From Prevotella falsenii DSM 22864 = JCM 15124 (GTDB taxonomy: Bacteria > Bacteroidota > Bacteroidia > Bacteroidales > Bacteroidaceae): a stretch of DNA of 45,924 nt. The stretch covers positions 1 to 45,924 of the forward strand of contig NZ_BAJY01000022.1 in assembly GCF_000613945.1 (NCBI RefSeq), written 5' to 3'. A program made the translations under genes and the position numbers. The notes below the pieces were generated by a model. The model saw only the letters and a list, made by a program, of their open reading frames with translations. It did not search any database and had not been told where the DNA came from. Position 1 is the first letter of the stretch. Every line of letters starts with the position of its first letter. Below, one piece after another: positions 36,745 to 45,843 of this stretch.

Positions 36745-37516
36745 CTTTATATCATTACTATCTGAGATAAAAGGAAAGACCGTTATGCGCCCTAATGCCT
36801 CTACTGCAGGAACACTATCGGGGCACGCTGCGGGCGAACCATTCGAGAAATTGGTTTACAACGAACTAAAGAAAACATATCCTAATAATGTCTTCAAGCA
36901 ATACGAATACTTGAATGATTTGTACAGAAGACACCCTAAAGCAATCTCTTTAGAAGACAGACAGGCACTATTCGATTCACCGGTTGCACTTTTTCTCTTG
37001 AATAGAAGCGAGACAGCAACAAGAGCATGGAACCCACAGAACATCTTTGAGGAAAAACAAAACGACACTGCCGATATTCTTTTTCATGATAATGGTTTCT
37101 TTGAAATTATTGACGTGAAAACAAGGAATATGGCTAAGCCTGCTATGGCACCTAATATTATCTCGGCTTATAAGGTCGCACAAATGTGTACCCTTATGAT
37201 AGACAATGGAGAATATGATACTTTAGACATCAAATACATAGAGATAGCGTGGAAAGAAGGCGAAAACGAGCAGCTGGTTTGCGAGAATGCGTATATCGGA
37301 AGCTTGTTTAAAGCTAATCCGAATACCTTATATATTAATTGGGCAGCTGCGATGCAGATACAATTTCATGTGCATGAACTTGACCAAAGGTTTAAGGGAA
37401 CATTGAAAGAATGGGCAAAGGAGTATTTGAAAATGTTTGTGAAAAGTGCAGAACATCGTATTGACATTATGCATCAGAAATATGTTGCACCCTTCAAAAA
37501 GTATATTGAGGAATAA
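36731..37516 (+). CDS. Type II restriction endonuclease, HincII/HindII family
   Basis: A 261-residue nuclease matching HincII (about 258 residues) along its length by recall: GTLSGHAAGEPFEKLVY, FKQYEYLNDL, FEEKQNDTADIL, DVKTRN, APNIISAYK and LYINWAAAMQIQFHV. The PD-(D/E)xK catalytic residues are Asp115, Asp128 and Lys130, equal to HincII Asp114, Asp127 and Lys129. HincII cuts GTYRAC to leave blunt ends, so the same target is predicted. The gene begins inside the last codons of the methyltransferase gene, in another frame. The frame is complete, so the nuclease is probably active. The compact, self-promoted pair looks horizontally acquired. Confidence 0.93.
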   Translation: MSTINFISLLSEIKGKTVMRPNASTAGTLSGHAAGEPFEKLVYNELKKTYPNNVFKQYEYLNDLYRRHPKAISLEDRQALFDSPVALFLLNRSETATRAWNPQNIFEEKQNDTADILFHDNGFFEIIDVKTRNMAKPAMAPNIISAYKVAQMCTLMIDNGEYDTLDIKYIEIAWKEGENEQLVCENAYIGSLFKANPNTLYINWAAAMQIQFHVHELDQRFKGTLKEWAKEYLKMFVKSAEHRIDIMHQKYVAPFKKYIEE

Positions 37517-37568
37517 AAAACAAAACCGACTGCCTGCATTAGCCCTGCGCCGTTCATTCGTTTCAGCT

Positions 37569-38585
37569 TCACCTTCGAGTCGCTTCAAAATATTTTGATA
37601 GTACCATTAACGATATGATACATTCGCGTCGGGGGTGTCGGAAACCTTCTACATACGCATGGGCATGTTCGATAATAGTTTCTGCCTTATCGGGATTGGC
37701 AATATAATAGTTTATTTTCTCTTCCACATCAGAATAATCCGGCTTTATTTCGATGTAATGATAATCAGGGATAAGCGTTCCTTCCATAAACCACGTTTCG
37801 TATTTCGGGCGCGGCATAACGGCAATAGAATTCGACGACATAATCCATTTAAGGTTGCTCGCCACATCATTTCCCTCTAAAGCCATAATGAATTTATAGG
37901 CAAGATGTTCATTGATTGTCATCTTCTCCGTGTGCCATTCAGGGAAACATTCGTCTATAACGCCGATATTAAAGAGAGGATTGCCATAGAATTTACTGAC
38001 AAAATCATACCTGTTTTGTTTGAGTGAGTTGCTGTCAAACTGCCCTATCAGACCCCTGAAAATAACTTTATTCTCTTTTTCCGCATAGCTTAGCCTGTCC
38101 TTTACAAAAAGAAAATGCCGCACTCTGTCTAATTTCATCAGTACCGAATTTGCATTGTTACCATCGACAGGACGGCTTTTCACAATGGAAGGAACATCGG
38201 GTATCCATGTAACATCGCCTGATTGCAAACACCATTTCTCGCTTAACGGGAAGGCTTTTGCATATCGGTATGAGTCGAGATAATACACCGATTGTTTGGT
38301 TTTCTTTTGTTCGGAAAGCTTGATGGCTTTACTTTGAAAGTGCGAACCATCAATGGCTGAGTGTTCCAATTTGTTGTAATAATCCACTCGTTTCTTGATT
38401 TCAGCCCAATCCTTGCGCTGTTCCGCTTTAGAAAGTATTGCTTTTCGGAACAACGAAAGAATACAATGCGGAGTGGTAATCCAAAAATAAGAAGTCAGAT
38501 AATACTTCAACTTTGAATTCTTTCCACTATGCAGGATATAGTAAAGTTTACGATGACACTGCGAAATTATATTTTCCTTCATCAT
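37569..38585 (-). CDS. Glycosyltransferase family 90 (LPS-modifying type)
   Basis: A 338-residue protein with the GT90 (CAP10/LpsA-like) C-terminal pattern: LKWIMSSNSIAVMPRPKYET, WFMEGTLIPDYHYIEIKPDY, then IANPDKAETIIEHAHAYVEG. Upstream motifs include KVIFRGLIGQF and WIPDVPSIVKSRP. Such enzymes usually transfer xylose or glucose to surface polysaccharide or LPS; the sugar is not predictable here. It stands alone, on the opposite strand to the restriction genes (3' ends 52 nt apart). No terminator is evident between them. Confidence 0.85.
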   Translation of the reverse strand: MMKENIISQCHRKLYYILHSGKNSKLKYYLTSYFWITTPHCILSLFRKAILSKAEQRKDWAEIKKRVDYYNKLEHSAIDGSHFQSKAIKLSEQKKTKQSVYYLDSYRYAKAFPLSEKWCLQSGDVTWIPDVPSIVKSRPVDGNNANSVLMKLDRVRHFLFVKDRLSYAEKENKVIFRGLIGQFDSNSLKQNRYDFVSKFYGNPLFNIGVIDECFPEWHTEKMTINEHLAYKFIMALEGNDVASNLKWIMSSNSIAVMPRPKYETWFMEGTLIPDYHYIEIKPDYSDVEEKINYYIANPDKAETIIEHAHAYVEGFRHPRRECIISLMVLSKYFEATRR

Positions 38586-38790
38586 TAATGAATAAAACCG
38601 TATTTAAATGGAAGTGCAAATATAATTATTTTACAGCAGCAATGCAAACTTTTATAAATTATTGTATGTGGGCAATCAATATCCAATGTTTTTTAAAACA
38701 AATTGTAGCGGTTTGCTATTTATAATGTTAATTTGGTATAAGAAAGTAGATGAAGCAAGCTATCTCGCAGTTATTTTTTAGCAACCCCAT

Positions 38791-39018
38791 TGATGAAACA
38801 GTGAGCGTTTTTCCGTTTAATCTTGTAAAGATAATTCTGTTAAAAAGTGATATAATCGCTTTGGCGTTGCGAAAGCGTAGGTTTTGCATTGCAAAACCTA
38901 CGCTTTTACCGTGCAAAACCTACGGTTTAAGAACGCCAAACAATAGGTTTTGTAATACACTGGCGGATAGATAGTTAAGCGACAGTTATTCTTGCGAAAA
39001 ATATTTACACTTTTATTG
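38791..39018 (+). repeat. Dispersed hairpin repeat, copy F
   Basis: About 228 bp, the most complete core unit: TGATGAAACAGTGAGCG, TTGTAAAGATAATTCTG, hairpin 38872-38906 (AAAGCGTAGGTTTTGC, loop ATT, exact complement, 16 bp), CCGTGCAAAACCTACGG, CAATAGGTTTTGTAATACAC and GAAAAATATTTACACTTTTA. It lies between divergent genes (the GT90 gene and the NigD-like operon). The rest of 38586-39133 shows no feature. Confidence 0.9.
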
Positions 39019-39133
39019 ATTTGCTAAAACATATTTTAACTATACAGAATGCAATCTTTTGCGCCTTTCCGCATTTACTTGGCGAGTACTCAAACATAAA
39101 GTAAAAATGAAGTTTAATACAATTGCAAGAACA

Positions 39134-39838
39134 ATGAAAACAAATAAAATATTCTTAGGACTTATTTCTATATTCACTGTGTGCAGTCTTTTCACCTCGT
39201 GTGATAATGACACTAACGACAATACCACAAGGTTTCCCAATTCTATCGTTACGATAAAGCCGATTAACGGTGGCGCAAACTTCAACGTTTGGGTAAGCGA
39301 GAAGGTGCAAGGACCGCCCAGCAACCTTACCAAATCGCCATACGGAAACAAGGAAGTAAGGGCTATTGCCAACATAAAAGAAGAGAAAGACGCCAAAGGT
39401 ATGACTAAAATATACATCAACTGGATGGACAGCATACGCACAAAGCAGGCTATCACACTCAAAAACCCGGAATTGGACTTGAAAAAGTACGGCGAAGACA
39501 GGTTGGAAATTATCAATGGGTTCGGCACGGTTGCAGAAGATGGCTATCTGACTTTAAGGTTCAGCACCGCCATGCGCGACCTAAGACTCAAGCGCGACTT
39601 AAACTTAATCGTGCAGCATTCGGAGAAAGAACCTTACAAATTAGTACTTGCGTACAACGCCCACGGCGATAATAACGGACGAATGGCATCGAGTCTTATT
39701 GCATTCAGATTATCCGAAATCGACAAGATAGCACAAAAGAATGGAAAAAAAGATGTAACTTTACAGCTCCATTGGAAATCTTATCAAGGGGATAAGCACG
39801 CTTCCTTTAAGTATCATGTAAGAAATGATAGTAAATAA
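39134..39838 (+). CDS. NigD-like lipoprotein
   Basis: A 234-residue exported lipoprotein. The start at 39134 (MKTNKIFLGLISIFTVCSLF) gives a lipoprotein signal with Cys22 (LFTSC); starts 27 or 75 nt earlier are possible but add a poor N-terminus. The mature part resembles the two-domain NigD-like family of Bacteroidetes: N-terminal OB-like domain with SIVTIKPINGGANFNVWVSE and a C-terminal beta domain with DGYLTLRFSTAM. The function of the family is unclear; NigD was first named from a bacteriocin locus. It lies 22 nt before a sigma factor gene, so it is probably the first gene of that operon. Confidence 0.75.
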   Translation: MKTNKIFLGLISIFTVCSLFTSCDNDTNDNTTRFPNSIVTIKPINGGANFNVWVSEKVQGPPSNLTKSPYGNKEVRAIANIKEEKDAKGMTKIYINWMDSIRTKQAITLKNPELDLKKYGEDRLEIINGFGTVAEDGYLTLRFSTAMRDLRLKRDLNLIVQHSEKEPYKLVLAYNAHGDNNGRMASSLIAFRLSEIDKIAQKNGKKDVTLQLHWKSYQGDKHASFKYHVRNDSK

Positions 39839-39860
39839 AGGAAAGATACATACACACTGA

Positions 39861-40424
39861 ATGATACAGTTAGACCAGAAAGAAGAAACTAAAATCGCTG
39901 AAGGGCTCCTAAAACGGGACGCTTCAGCGATGCGGACTTTCTACAACCTATACGCAGGGATATTCATGACAGTGTGTTCACGCTATATTGCAGATAAAGA
40001 CGATGCAAAAGATATTCTGCAAGACGCATTCATAAAGATATTCACAAAAATTGGCAGTTTTGAATACAGGGGTAGCGGTTCGTTGTTCGCATGGAGCAAA
40101 CAAATCGTTGTTATGGAGGCATTGGGCTTCTTGCGCAACAAGAAAACCATTCCGCTGATATACGGAGAGCAACTTCCCGAACAAGACGACAGGTCGGATT
40201 TAACGGTAGAAGATATACCCGAAGAAAAGCTACTGCAGATGATACAGTCGCTGCCCGATGGTTACAGAGTCGTATTCAACTTATACGTATTAGAAAACAA
40301 ATCGCACAAAGAAATTGGAGAAATACTTGGGATTAGGGCAAAGTCTTCCGCTTCGCAGCTATCCCGTGCAAAAAGCATACTTAAACAACAAATTGTCTCA
40401 TATAGGAAAGGAGTGAAACTATGA
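39861..40424 (+). CDS. ECF-type RNA polymerase sigma factor
   Basis: A 187-residue sigma-70 family protein of the extracytoplasmic-function group. Region 2 is visible as MRTFYNLYAGIFMTVCSRYI, then DKDDAKDILQDAFIKIFTKI. Region 4 has LPDGYRVVFNLYVLENKSHK followed by EIGEILGIRAKSSASQLSRA, the -35 recognition helix-turn-helix. It overlaps the next gene by 4 nt (ATGA), so translation is coupled to the likely regulator. It would direct transcription of a small set of envelope-related genes, probably including its own operon. Confidence 0.93.
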   Translation: MIQLDQKEETKIAEGLLKRDASAMRTFYNLYAGIFMTVCSRYIADKDDAKDILQDAFIKIFTKIGSFEYRGSGSLFAWSKQIVVMEALGFLRNKKTIPLIYGEQLPEQDDRSDLTVEDIPEEKLLQMIQSLPDGYRVVFNLYVLENKSHKEIGEILGIRAKSSASQLSRAKSILKQQIVSYRKGVKL

Positions 40425-41734
40425 ACGAAGAATGGAAAAAAGGATTTCATAATAAGCTAAACGATTATGAAACAACTCCTCCCCAAGGACTGTTTGACGA
40501 GATTTTAAAGCATATCTCACCTATCAACGAAGGTGAGAAGGCAGTAAATAACCCCACAGAAGTACCGATTACAGCTGCCAACACCAATAAAAAGAAGCAG
40601 GGCAAGGCTGCTGTTTGGCTCACAGCCATTCTCTCTGCCGCTGCAATTGCTGCGATTTTGCTGGTAAACAATTCTGTTGTAAATGTTACGAACAACACAA
40701 ATGCAATTGGCAACTTAGCAGAAAACAATAAAAATGTAGTAGAAAACCGACGCGGAGAAACAGCAACAACATCTCCCGACAACACATATACCGGCAGTAA
40801 TAGCAACGAAAGCACTTCTACGGAAAATGCAAGGAACGGCATATTCACCTCTGTAAAAGCTGCTTTCAAAGCTGTTGTATCGACGGTTTTGCCTCAAAAT
40901 ACCGGCGACAAAACCACTTTAGCAATGGTAGAACAGCCCACTACCACCACAGAACCGACAGATAAAACGGGTAACATACAAGAAACGACTGTAAACGAAG
41001 CGGGCAAAGCAAACCAAAAAGTGGAATGCACAGAGCCCACAAAGCACCAACGCCCCACCACGCCTACCGCCAACAGCCACCCCCGACACAATAAAAACTC
41101 CGTCCAACTGGGTATGTTGCTTGCAGGTATGCCCACGGTAAATTCGTCAGACGACCTTTATTCCATAGAACCGGCAGCAATGAAAGACAACAACGGAATA
41201 GAAGTAACAGGGCAAAACAAGATGGTAAAAAAAGCCAACCACCGACAACCCATCACCTTGGGCGTTTCCGTAGCCTTGCCATTGAGCAGCAAGATAAGCG
41301 TGGAAACAGGTTTGATGTATAGTCATCACTATTCGGAACTCACTTACGAAGTGGCTAACATAAACCACAACATCAAACAGCAACTGAATTTCGTCGGCAT
41401 TCCGCTCAATCTGAACTATCAGTTGTGGCAGCGACACAACACCTCTGTGTATGTGTCGGGGGGCGGAAGTGTCGAAAAAATGGTCTACGGAAAGCAGAAA
41501 GAACGATACGATGGCACCGAAACCACCATCAGCAACAAAGTAAAAATGAAAGAGTTGCAATGGTCATTATCAGCCCGATTCGGTGCAGCCTACAAACTTA
41601 CAAAAGGTGTCAGCCTCTATTTAGAGCCAGGCGTAACCTATCATTTCAACAACAATTCAGACTTGCAAACCATTTATAGCGACCGCCCTGTATCTTTCCA
41701 ACTAAAAGCCGGGCTCCGATTTAATTTGCGATAA
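40421..41734 (+). CDS. Membrane-anchored anti-sigma-like protein with beta-barrel-like C-terminus
   Basis: A 437-residue protein in three parts. Residues 1-60 are a cytoplasmic segment (EEWKKGFHNKLNDYETTPPQ GLFDE) resembling the sigma-binding start of Bacteroidetes anti-sigma factors. One membrane segment follows (about 65-85, AAVWLTAILSAAAIAAILLV). A Thr/Asn-rich linker (about 90-265) leads to a beta-strand-rich domain (about 275-437) of outer-membrane barrel type, with PITLGVSVALPLSSKISVET, LEPGVTYHF and a terminal KAGLRFNLR. The ATGA overlap with the sigma gene supports an anti-sigma role. How an inner-membrane anchor combines with a barrel-like domain is unclear. Function is inferred. Confidence 0.7.
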   Translation: MNEEWKKGFHNKLNDYETTPPQGLFDEILKHISPINEGEKAVNNPTEVPITAANTNKKKQGKAAVWLTAILSAAAIAAILLVNNSVVNVTNNTNAIGNLAENNKNVVENRRGETATTSPDNTYTGSNSNESTSTENARNGIFTSVKAAFKAVVSTVLPQNTGDKTTLAMVEQPTTTTEPTDKTGNIQETTVNEAGKANQKVECTEPTKHQRPTTPTANSHPRHNKNSVQLGMLLAGMPTVNSSDDLYSIEPAAMKDNNGIEVTGQNKMVKKANHRQPITLGVSVALPLSSKISVETGLMYSHHYSELTYEVANINHNIKQQLNFVGIPLNLNYQLWQRHNTSVYVSGGGSVEKMVYGKQKERYDGTETTISNKVKMKELQWSLSARFGAAYKLTKGVSLYLEPGVTYHFNNNSDLQTIYSDRPVSFQLKAGLRFNLR

Positions 41735-41990
41735 AACCGGTGCAACAGCGTTGTAAAATTAGGACAATACAGACTTTAATAAATCGCTTTAGTGCTAAGT
41801 AAGTAGGTGTTCATAATTAATTAACACTTATCTTATTCACTATAAAATAAATAACATAGTCGCAAGTCCTGTCTCTCAACAATTCTTGAGACTATAAAAA
41901 CTTGCCGTTCACCTTCACTTTTGTTTTCTTGTAAAAAGCCATAATTCTAATTGTTTTTATGCCGCAAAACGATGTAAATGTTAATAACAA

Positions 41991-42036
41991 CTAAAGTATA
42001 AGTAGTGGGGCACTACTTATACTTTAGTGCCCCACT
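41991..42036. repeat. Two mutually exclusive perfect hairpins
   Basis: Hairpin 1: 41991-42007 pairs with 42011-42027 (17 bp, loop GGG). Hairpin 2: AGTGGGGCACT (42004-42014) pairs with AGTGCCCCACT (42026-42036). The two share bases, so only one can form at a time. No T tract follows. The region 41735-42145 otherwise holds no gene; it separates the 3' ends of two convergent operons. Confidence 0.85.
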
Positions 42037-42145
42037 GAAGTAGGACTTGTCGTTATCTATATCTACACCACCCACGGCAGGTTAATATTAATTAACAATT
42101 TCTCATTATTAGTAGTTCCGAAAAGAACATACCCATAATAAAAGT

Positions 42146-42180
42146 GCCATGCCCAACCTCGTACACAGGTTGAACATGGC
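42146..42180 (-). terminator. Terminator of the LRR/peptide operon
   Basis: GCCATG..CAACCT (42146-42159) pairs with AGGTTG..CATGGC (42167-42180), a 12-bp stem with a small internal mismatch. On the minus strand it is followed by ACTTTTATTATG. It is 24 nt past the stop of the small peptide gene. Confidence 0.65.
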
Positions 42181-42203
42181 TGAATATAGGTTATTTGGGG
42201 TTC

Positions 42204-42398
42204 TTAAGAATTGAAATCAGGTTTTCCCCAGTCTTCGTACTCAAAGGAACCTTCTTTGGCACCGATGTCGTCTTCATCACCGGGCTTGATGGAATGGTCC
42301 GGGTCGTTATCTATGCCGATACTCCATACTTCCATCAAAGCGTTGCCATCTACTTCAATCACCTCAACAAGAGGTTTTATATATGCTGTTTTTTTCAT
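42204..42398 (-). CDS. Short peptide, MKK-x-Y-x-KP type, unknown
   Basis: A 64-residue frame with N-terminus MKKTAYIKPLVEVIEVDGNA, followed by an acidic tail rich in Asp/Glu/Gly (DNDPDHSIKPGDEDDIGAKE). It begins 14 nt after the LRR gene stop on the same strand and ends before a terminator, so it is in the same operon. Small proteins with an MKK..Y.KP..EV start are frequent next to surface-protein genes in Prevotella and Bacteroides (from recall). There is no signal peptide or cysteine. The function is unknown. A conserved leader plus variable tail would also fit a modified-peptide precursor, but no modifying enzyme is nearby. Confidence 0.65.
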   Translation of the reverse strand: MKKTAYIKPLVEVIEVDGNALMEVWSIGIDNDPDHSIKPGDEDDIGAKEGSFEYEDWGKPDFNS

Positions 42399-42412
42399 TT
42401 GTCGCTACTCGT

Positions 42413-45400
42413 TTATTTGATTATTACCTTTTTGCCGTTGTGGATGTACACACCCTTTGAAGGCTTGCTTACCTGTACACCGTTCAAATTATAGTAAGGT
42501 GCATTGTCGTTGTCCTTGCCAAACTCGGTAATACCGTCGATGCCCGCAGGAACATCCTCATCGTCGAACACAATGCTGAAACCCTTGGCAGGACTTGTCG
42601 GGCTGTTTTTCAGACGGAAGTATGCCTTGAAGTAAGGGATTTTAACTCCGTCCGTAACCTTTACGAACTTACCATACTTCTTGCTGAAAGTGTAGTATTG
42701 GAAACCGCTCTCGTTTTGAATGGTAACATCTTCCACTGCTCCAACCATACGGTTATCAGCATTTTTGTCATAACCAACAGCTGTGAGTTTATCCTCTTTA
42801 TGCATTTGGTCTTCGTCCATCTGGCAGTAAGAAGTTACCGATGCTGTTTTCTTGCTACGAATAAGCACACCAACGTATGCAGGTACATAATAGTCGTCAA
42901 TGCTGTATGCACGTACGATAGGGTTAGAAGCAGCATAAGCATAAGTATAATCTACCGGCACGTAAGGCTTGATGTCGTCGTTGCCTTTTCCATTTGGATA
43001 CTTAACATCGAATGGAAAGCATATCGAGCCTCCATTCTTATTAGTTTGCTGTGGTATCTCGTGGGTGATGTTCAGTGTATGGGGGATAATCTGCCACTTG
43101 CTCTTATAATCAGCCACCTTACTCTCCTTTACATAGATATTCTGTCCATCTTTAAATGGATAGCTGTCTGGTTGCTCGTAGTTAACAGAACCGAGTTCGC
43201 CCGGTGTATTGCCTACGAAATAGACGTCCTTGATACTCGTGCCTTTGAAAGAGTTCATGCCAATATAGCCCATATCGGCAAGCGAAACGATAGCCTTTAC
43301 CGTAGTGGTTGTTTCATAAGCAAAGTCTAAAATACTACTTACCTCATATGTCTTCTCCGGGAATGTTTTGCCGAAATGGTCAGGGGTGGTTACAGCGTCC
43401 TCTTTTGCTGTTTTGTCGAGAATAACAGAGGTACGCTCGGTATAGAAGCTGATGGCACCCACATTTTTCATAGATGTCGGGAAGAACTCTGTGCCGCGGT
43501 CGTAACCCTTAGAACTTACAAACGAAGGGTGCACTTCCTTGAAGGTTTGATTGTACTTCTTGATAGTTTCATCGTTGGCAGTAGTCTCATACCACTTCTT
43601 ACGCACATAAATGGTAACATTCTTTTTGTTACCCGACTCATACATAATGTTTTCATTCAATGTCGGCACGTTGTCCTCTCCCATAAAACTGAGCGATTCC
43701 AATTTATTACAAAGAGCAATGGCATGTGTGCCTATCTCTGTTACCGTCTTTGGGAATGTGATATTGGTAACTTTATTACTACCATAGAAACAATAAGCAT
43801 CAACCTTTTTAAAATACGGCACGAGCGTATACTTTGAATTTGCCTTACCGGCAGGGAATACATGGAGCACTTCTTTTTTGATATCGCAAAGCATACCATC
43901 GAGTGTGCTGTACTTTATGTTGTCTTTATCAACAATGAATCTCAAAAGGTTCTCACAGAAATTGAACGCTCCTTTTTGCACTTCCTGAAGGTTCTTGGGT
44001 AGCTTAATCTCTGTGAGGTTCGTACAATGGTCGAAAGCCAATTCTTGAATCAGCTTTATGCTTTCAGGCAAAGTTATATGTGTGATTCCGCAATCGGCAA
44101 ATGCTCCTGTACCGATACGTTCAAGAACAGAGCTCTCTTCAAACTCTACAGTTTTTAGTCCCTGCGTACCCTTGAAAGCACCACTAGCAATGGTTGTAAC
44201 TGTTTTAGGAACTCTAAATGTTTCAAGCTTAGAACAATTCAAGAATACGTCACTGCTTATCTTCGTCAGTTTATTCGTTCCATCAAATACAACTTTCGTA
44301 AGATTTTTTGCATTTTGGAAAAGATTACCCGACAATTCTTCTAATTGACATCCGGTGGCAAAGTGTACTTCTTTGAGCGTCTCTATATCGGCAAAACTTG
44401 CTCCTTCCAGTTTCTTGACCGATGCAGGTATGGTAATGTTCTCCAACTTCGTGTTCTGAAAAGCGTGGTCTCCGATAGTCTCGAGGTTTGTAGTCCCCTG
44501 AAAATCCACCTTTTTCAGTATCTTAGCACCCTTGAAAGCGGACGGACAGATAGTCTTTACAGTTTTTGCTATTGTAACATTCTCTAAATTCTGAACATCG
44601 GAGAAAGCAAAATCTTCAATCTTTATCGTACCTTCTGGCACAGTATAATCGTTTTTCTTTCCGCATGGGTAAAGTAAAAGGTTTTTACCATCTTTTGTAA
44701 AGATCACACCATCTTTTTCCACATAGTTACTATTTTGTTCATCTACGACAAAAGCTTCGATGAATTGGCAGTTAGTAAATGCTCCCTGACCAATCTTATT
44801 AACATCTTTACCTATCTTTACGCTTTCTAATGCACTGCACGAATGAAAAGCGTTATTACCAATTATCTTTGTTTGGTTTAAATCAAGTTGTTTCAGATAG
44901 CTACCGACTGCTGCATTCTGTGCCACTTCGGTAATGCCTGTAGGAATTGTCAATTTTTCAGTCGTTGTTTCTAATCTGTCATAGTGAAAGGGAACATGTA
45001 AGAGTTTTGTTCCATTTTTATTGCACAAAAGACCATCTTTATCGCAGAAATTATTATTGCCACCAATTACAGTGAAATGAGTTCCACTACCGTTAAATGA
45101 GGGATATTCGCTATTTTCTGAAATTTTAGTAACAGAAGCAGGAATAGTTATCTTTTGCATCTTTTTACAATTAGAGAATGCTGTTGGCATAATCTCTTCC
45201 ACATTATTAGGTATGGAATAATCGCCAGTCTTACCTGCCGGAACATAAACCAACTGTTTTCCATCACGAGACAGTAATGAGCCATTCTCTGCCTTATATT
45301 TCGTATTTCCCGTTTTTACCTCAAAAGTCGTAAGTGCTGGACAATCAAGAAAGCACCCTTTGCCCACTTTCTCACAAGATGCAGGAATAATTATCTTCTG

Positions 45401-45757
45401 TAGAGTTTTAGGTTTGCGAAGTGAGTTTTCAGAAATTTCCTTGAATCCTTCAGAGAACTCTATCTCTGTAACGCCATCTGCTACCGTGGAAGTCCATGGT
45501 GCAATACCTGTTACTGTGTACCATTCCTTGTCCATTCCATCTGGGGTTTGTACCTTTGTCGGAATAACGACCTTACCAGTACCTTTTACTGTCAGCACCA
45601 CAGCCTCATTGAGAGCTGTATTTTGCAGGTCTTTCTTGGAAACCCTATACTCACAACCTCCATATTCGAAAACGGTTCCTACCGTTTGCGCAAAGGCTTC
45701 TGTTGCCGACAATATAAACGCCAGCAACAGCAAAAATAAAATTTTTGTTTGTTTCAT
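42413..45757 (-). CDS. BspA-type leucine-rich-repeat surface protein
   Basis: A 1114-residue exported protein. The signal peptide is residues 1-23 (KILFLLLLAFILSATEAFA, cleavage before QTVG). From about residue 90 to 770 there are many copies of the BspA/LRR_5 unit (pattern L..I.IP.SV..IG..AF..C..L), for example LENITIPASVKKLEGASFAD. Residues about 770-1080 form a non-repeat domain. The C-terminus YYNLNGVQVSKPSKGVYIHN, then GKKVIIK, matches the short end domain common on secreted Prevotella proteins (G..V.KP.KG.Y..NGKK...K). BspA-like proteins bind host proteins and other bacteria; that role is inferred. A promoter is seen at 45844-45874. Confidence 0.9.
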   Translation of the reverse strand: MKQTKILFLLLLAFILSATEAFAQTVGTVFEYGGCEYRVSKKDLQNTALNEAVVLTVKGTGKVVIPTKVQTPDGMDKEWYTVTGIAPWTSTVADGVTEIEFSEGFKEISENSLRKPKTLQKIIIPASCEKVGKGCFLDCPALTTFEVKTGNTKYKAENGSLLSRDGKQLVYVPAGKTGDYSIPNNVEEIMPTAFSNCKKMQKITIPASVTKISENSEYPSFNGSGTHFTVIGGNNNFCDKDGLLCNKNGTKLLHVPFHYDRLETTTEKLTIPTGITEVAQNAAVGSYLKQLDLNQTKIIGNNAFHSCSALESVKIGKDVNKIGQGAFTNCQFIEAFVVDEQNSNYVEKDGVIFTKDGKNLLLYPCGKKNDYTVPEGTIKIEDFAFSDVQNLENVTIAKTVKTICPSAFKGAKILKKVDFQGTTNLETIGDHAFQNTKLENITIPASVKKLEGASFADIETLKEVHFATGCQLEELSGNLFQNAKNLTKVVFDGTNKLTKISSDVFLNCSKLETFRVPKTVTTIASGAFKGTQGLKTVEFEESSVLERIGTGAFADCGITHITLPESIKLIQELAFDHCTNLTEIKLPKNLQEVQKGAFNFCENLLRFIVDKDNIKYSTLDGMLCDIKKEVLHVFPAGKANSKYTLVPYFKKVDAYCFYGSNKVTNITFPKTVTEIGTHAIALCNKLESLSFMGEDNVPTLNENIMYESGNKKNVTIYVRKKWYETTANDETIKKYNQTFKEVHPSFVSSKGYDRGTEFFPTSMKNVGAISFYTERTSVILDKTAKEDAVTTPDHFGKTFPEKTYEVSSILDFAYETTTTVKAIVSLADMGYIGMNSFKGTSIKDVYFVGNTPGELGSVNYEQPDSYPFKDGQNIYVKESKVADYKSKWQIIPHTLNITHEIPQQTNKNGGSICFPFDVKYPNGKGNDDIKPYVPVDYTYAYAASNPIVRAYSIDDYYVPAYVGVLIRSKKTASVTSYCQMDEDQMHKEDKLTAVGYDKNADNRMVGAVEDVTIQNESGFQYYTFSKKYGKFVKVTDGVKIPYFKAYFRLKNSPTSPAKGFSIVFDDEDVPAGIDGITEFGKDNDNAPYYNLNGVQVSKPSKGVYIHNGKKVIIK

Positions 45758-45781
45758 AATAAAAATAAAATATTGATATTT

Positions 45782-45823
45782 CTTAATTTATAGTTCTTAA
45801 TGCTTAATTTATAATTCTTAATA
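45782..45823. repeat. Two tandem 21-bp units in the LRR gene leader
   Basis: CTTAATTTATAGTTCTTAAT(G) is followed directly by CTTAATTTATAATTCTTAAT(A), 19 of 21 identical. The units lie between the promoter and start codon of the LRR gene, within its untranslated leader. Confidence 0.75.
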
Positions 45824-45843
45824 GTCAAATCAGACAATTGGTG

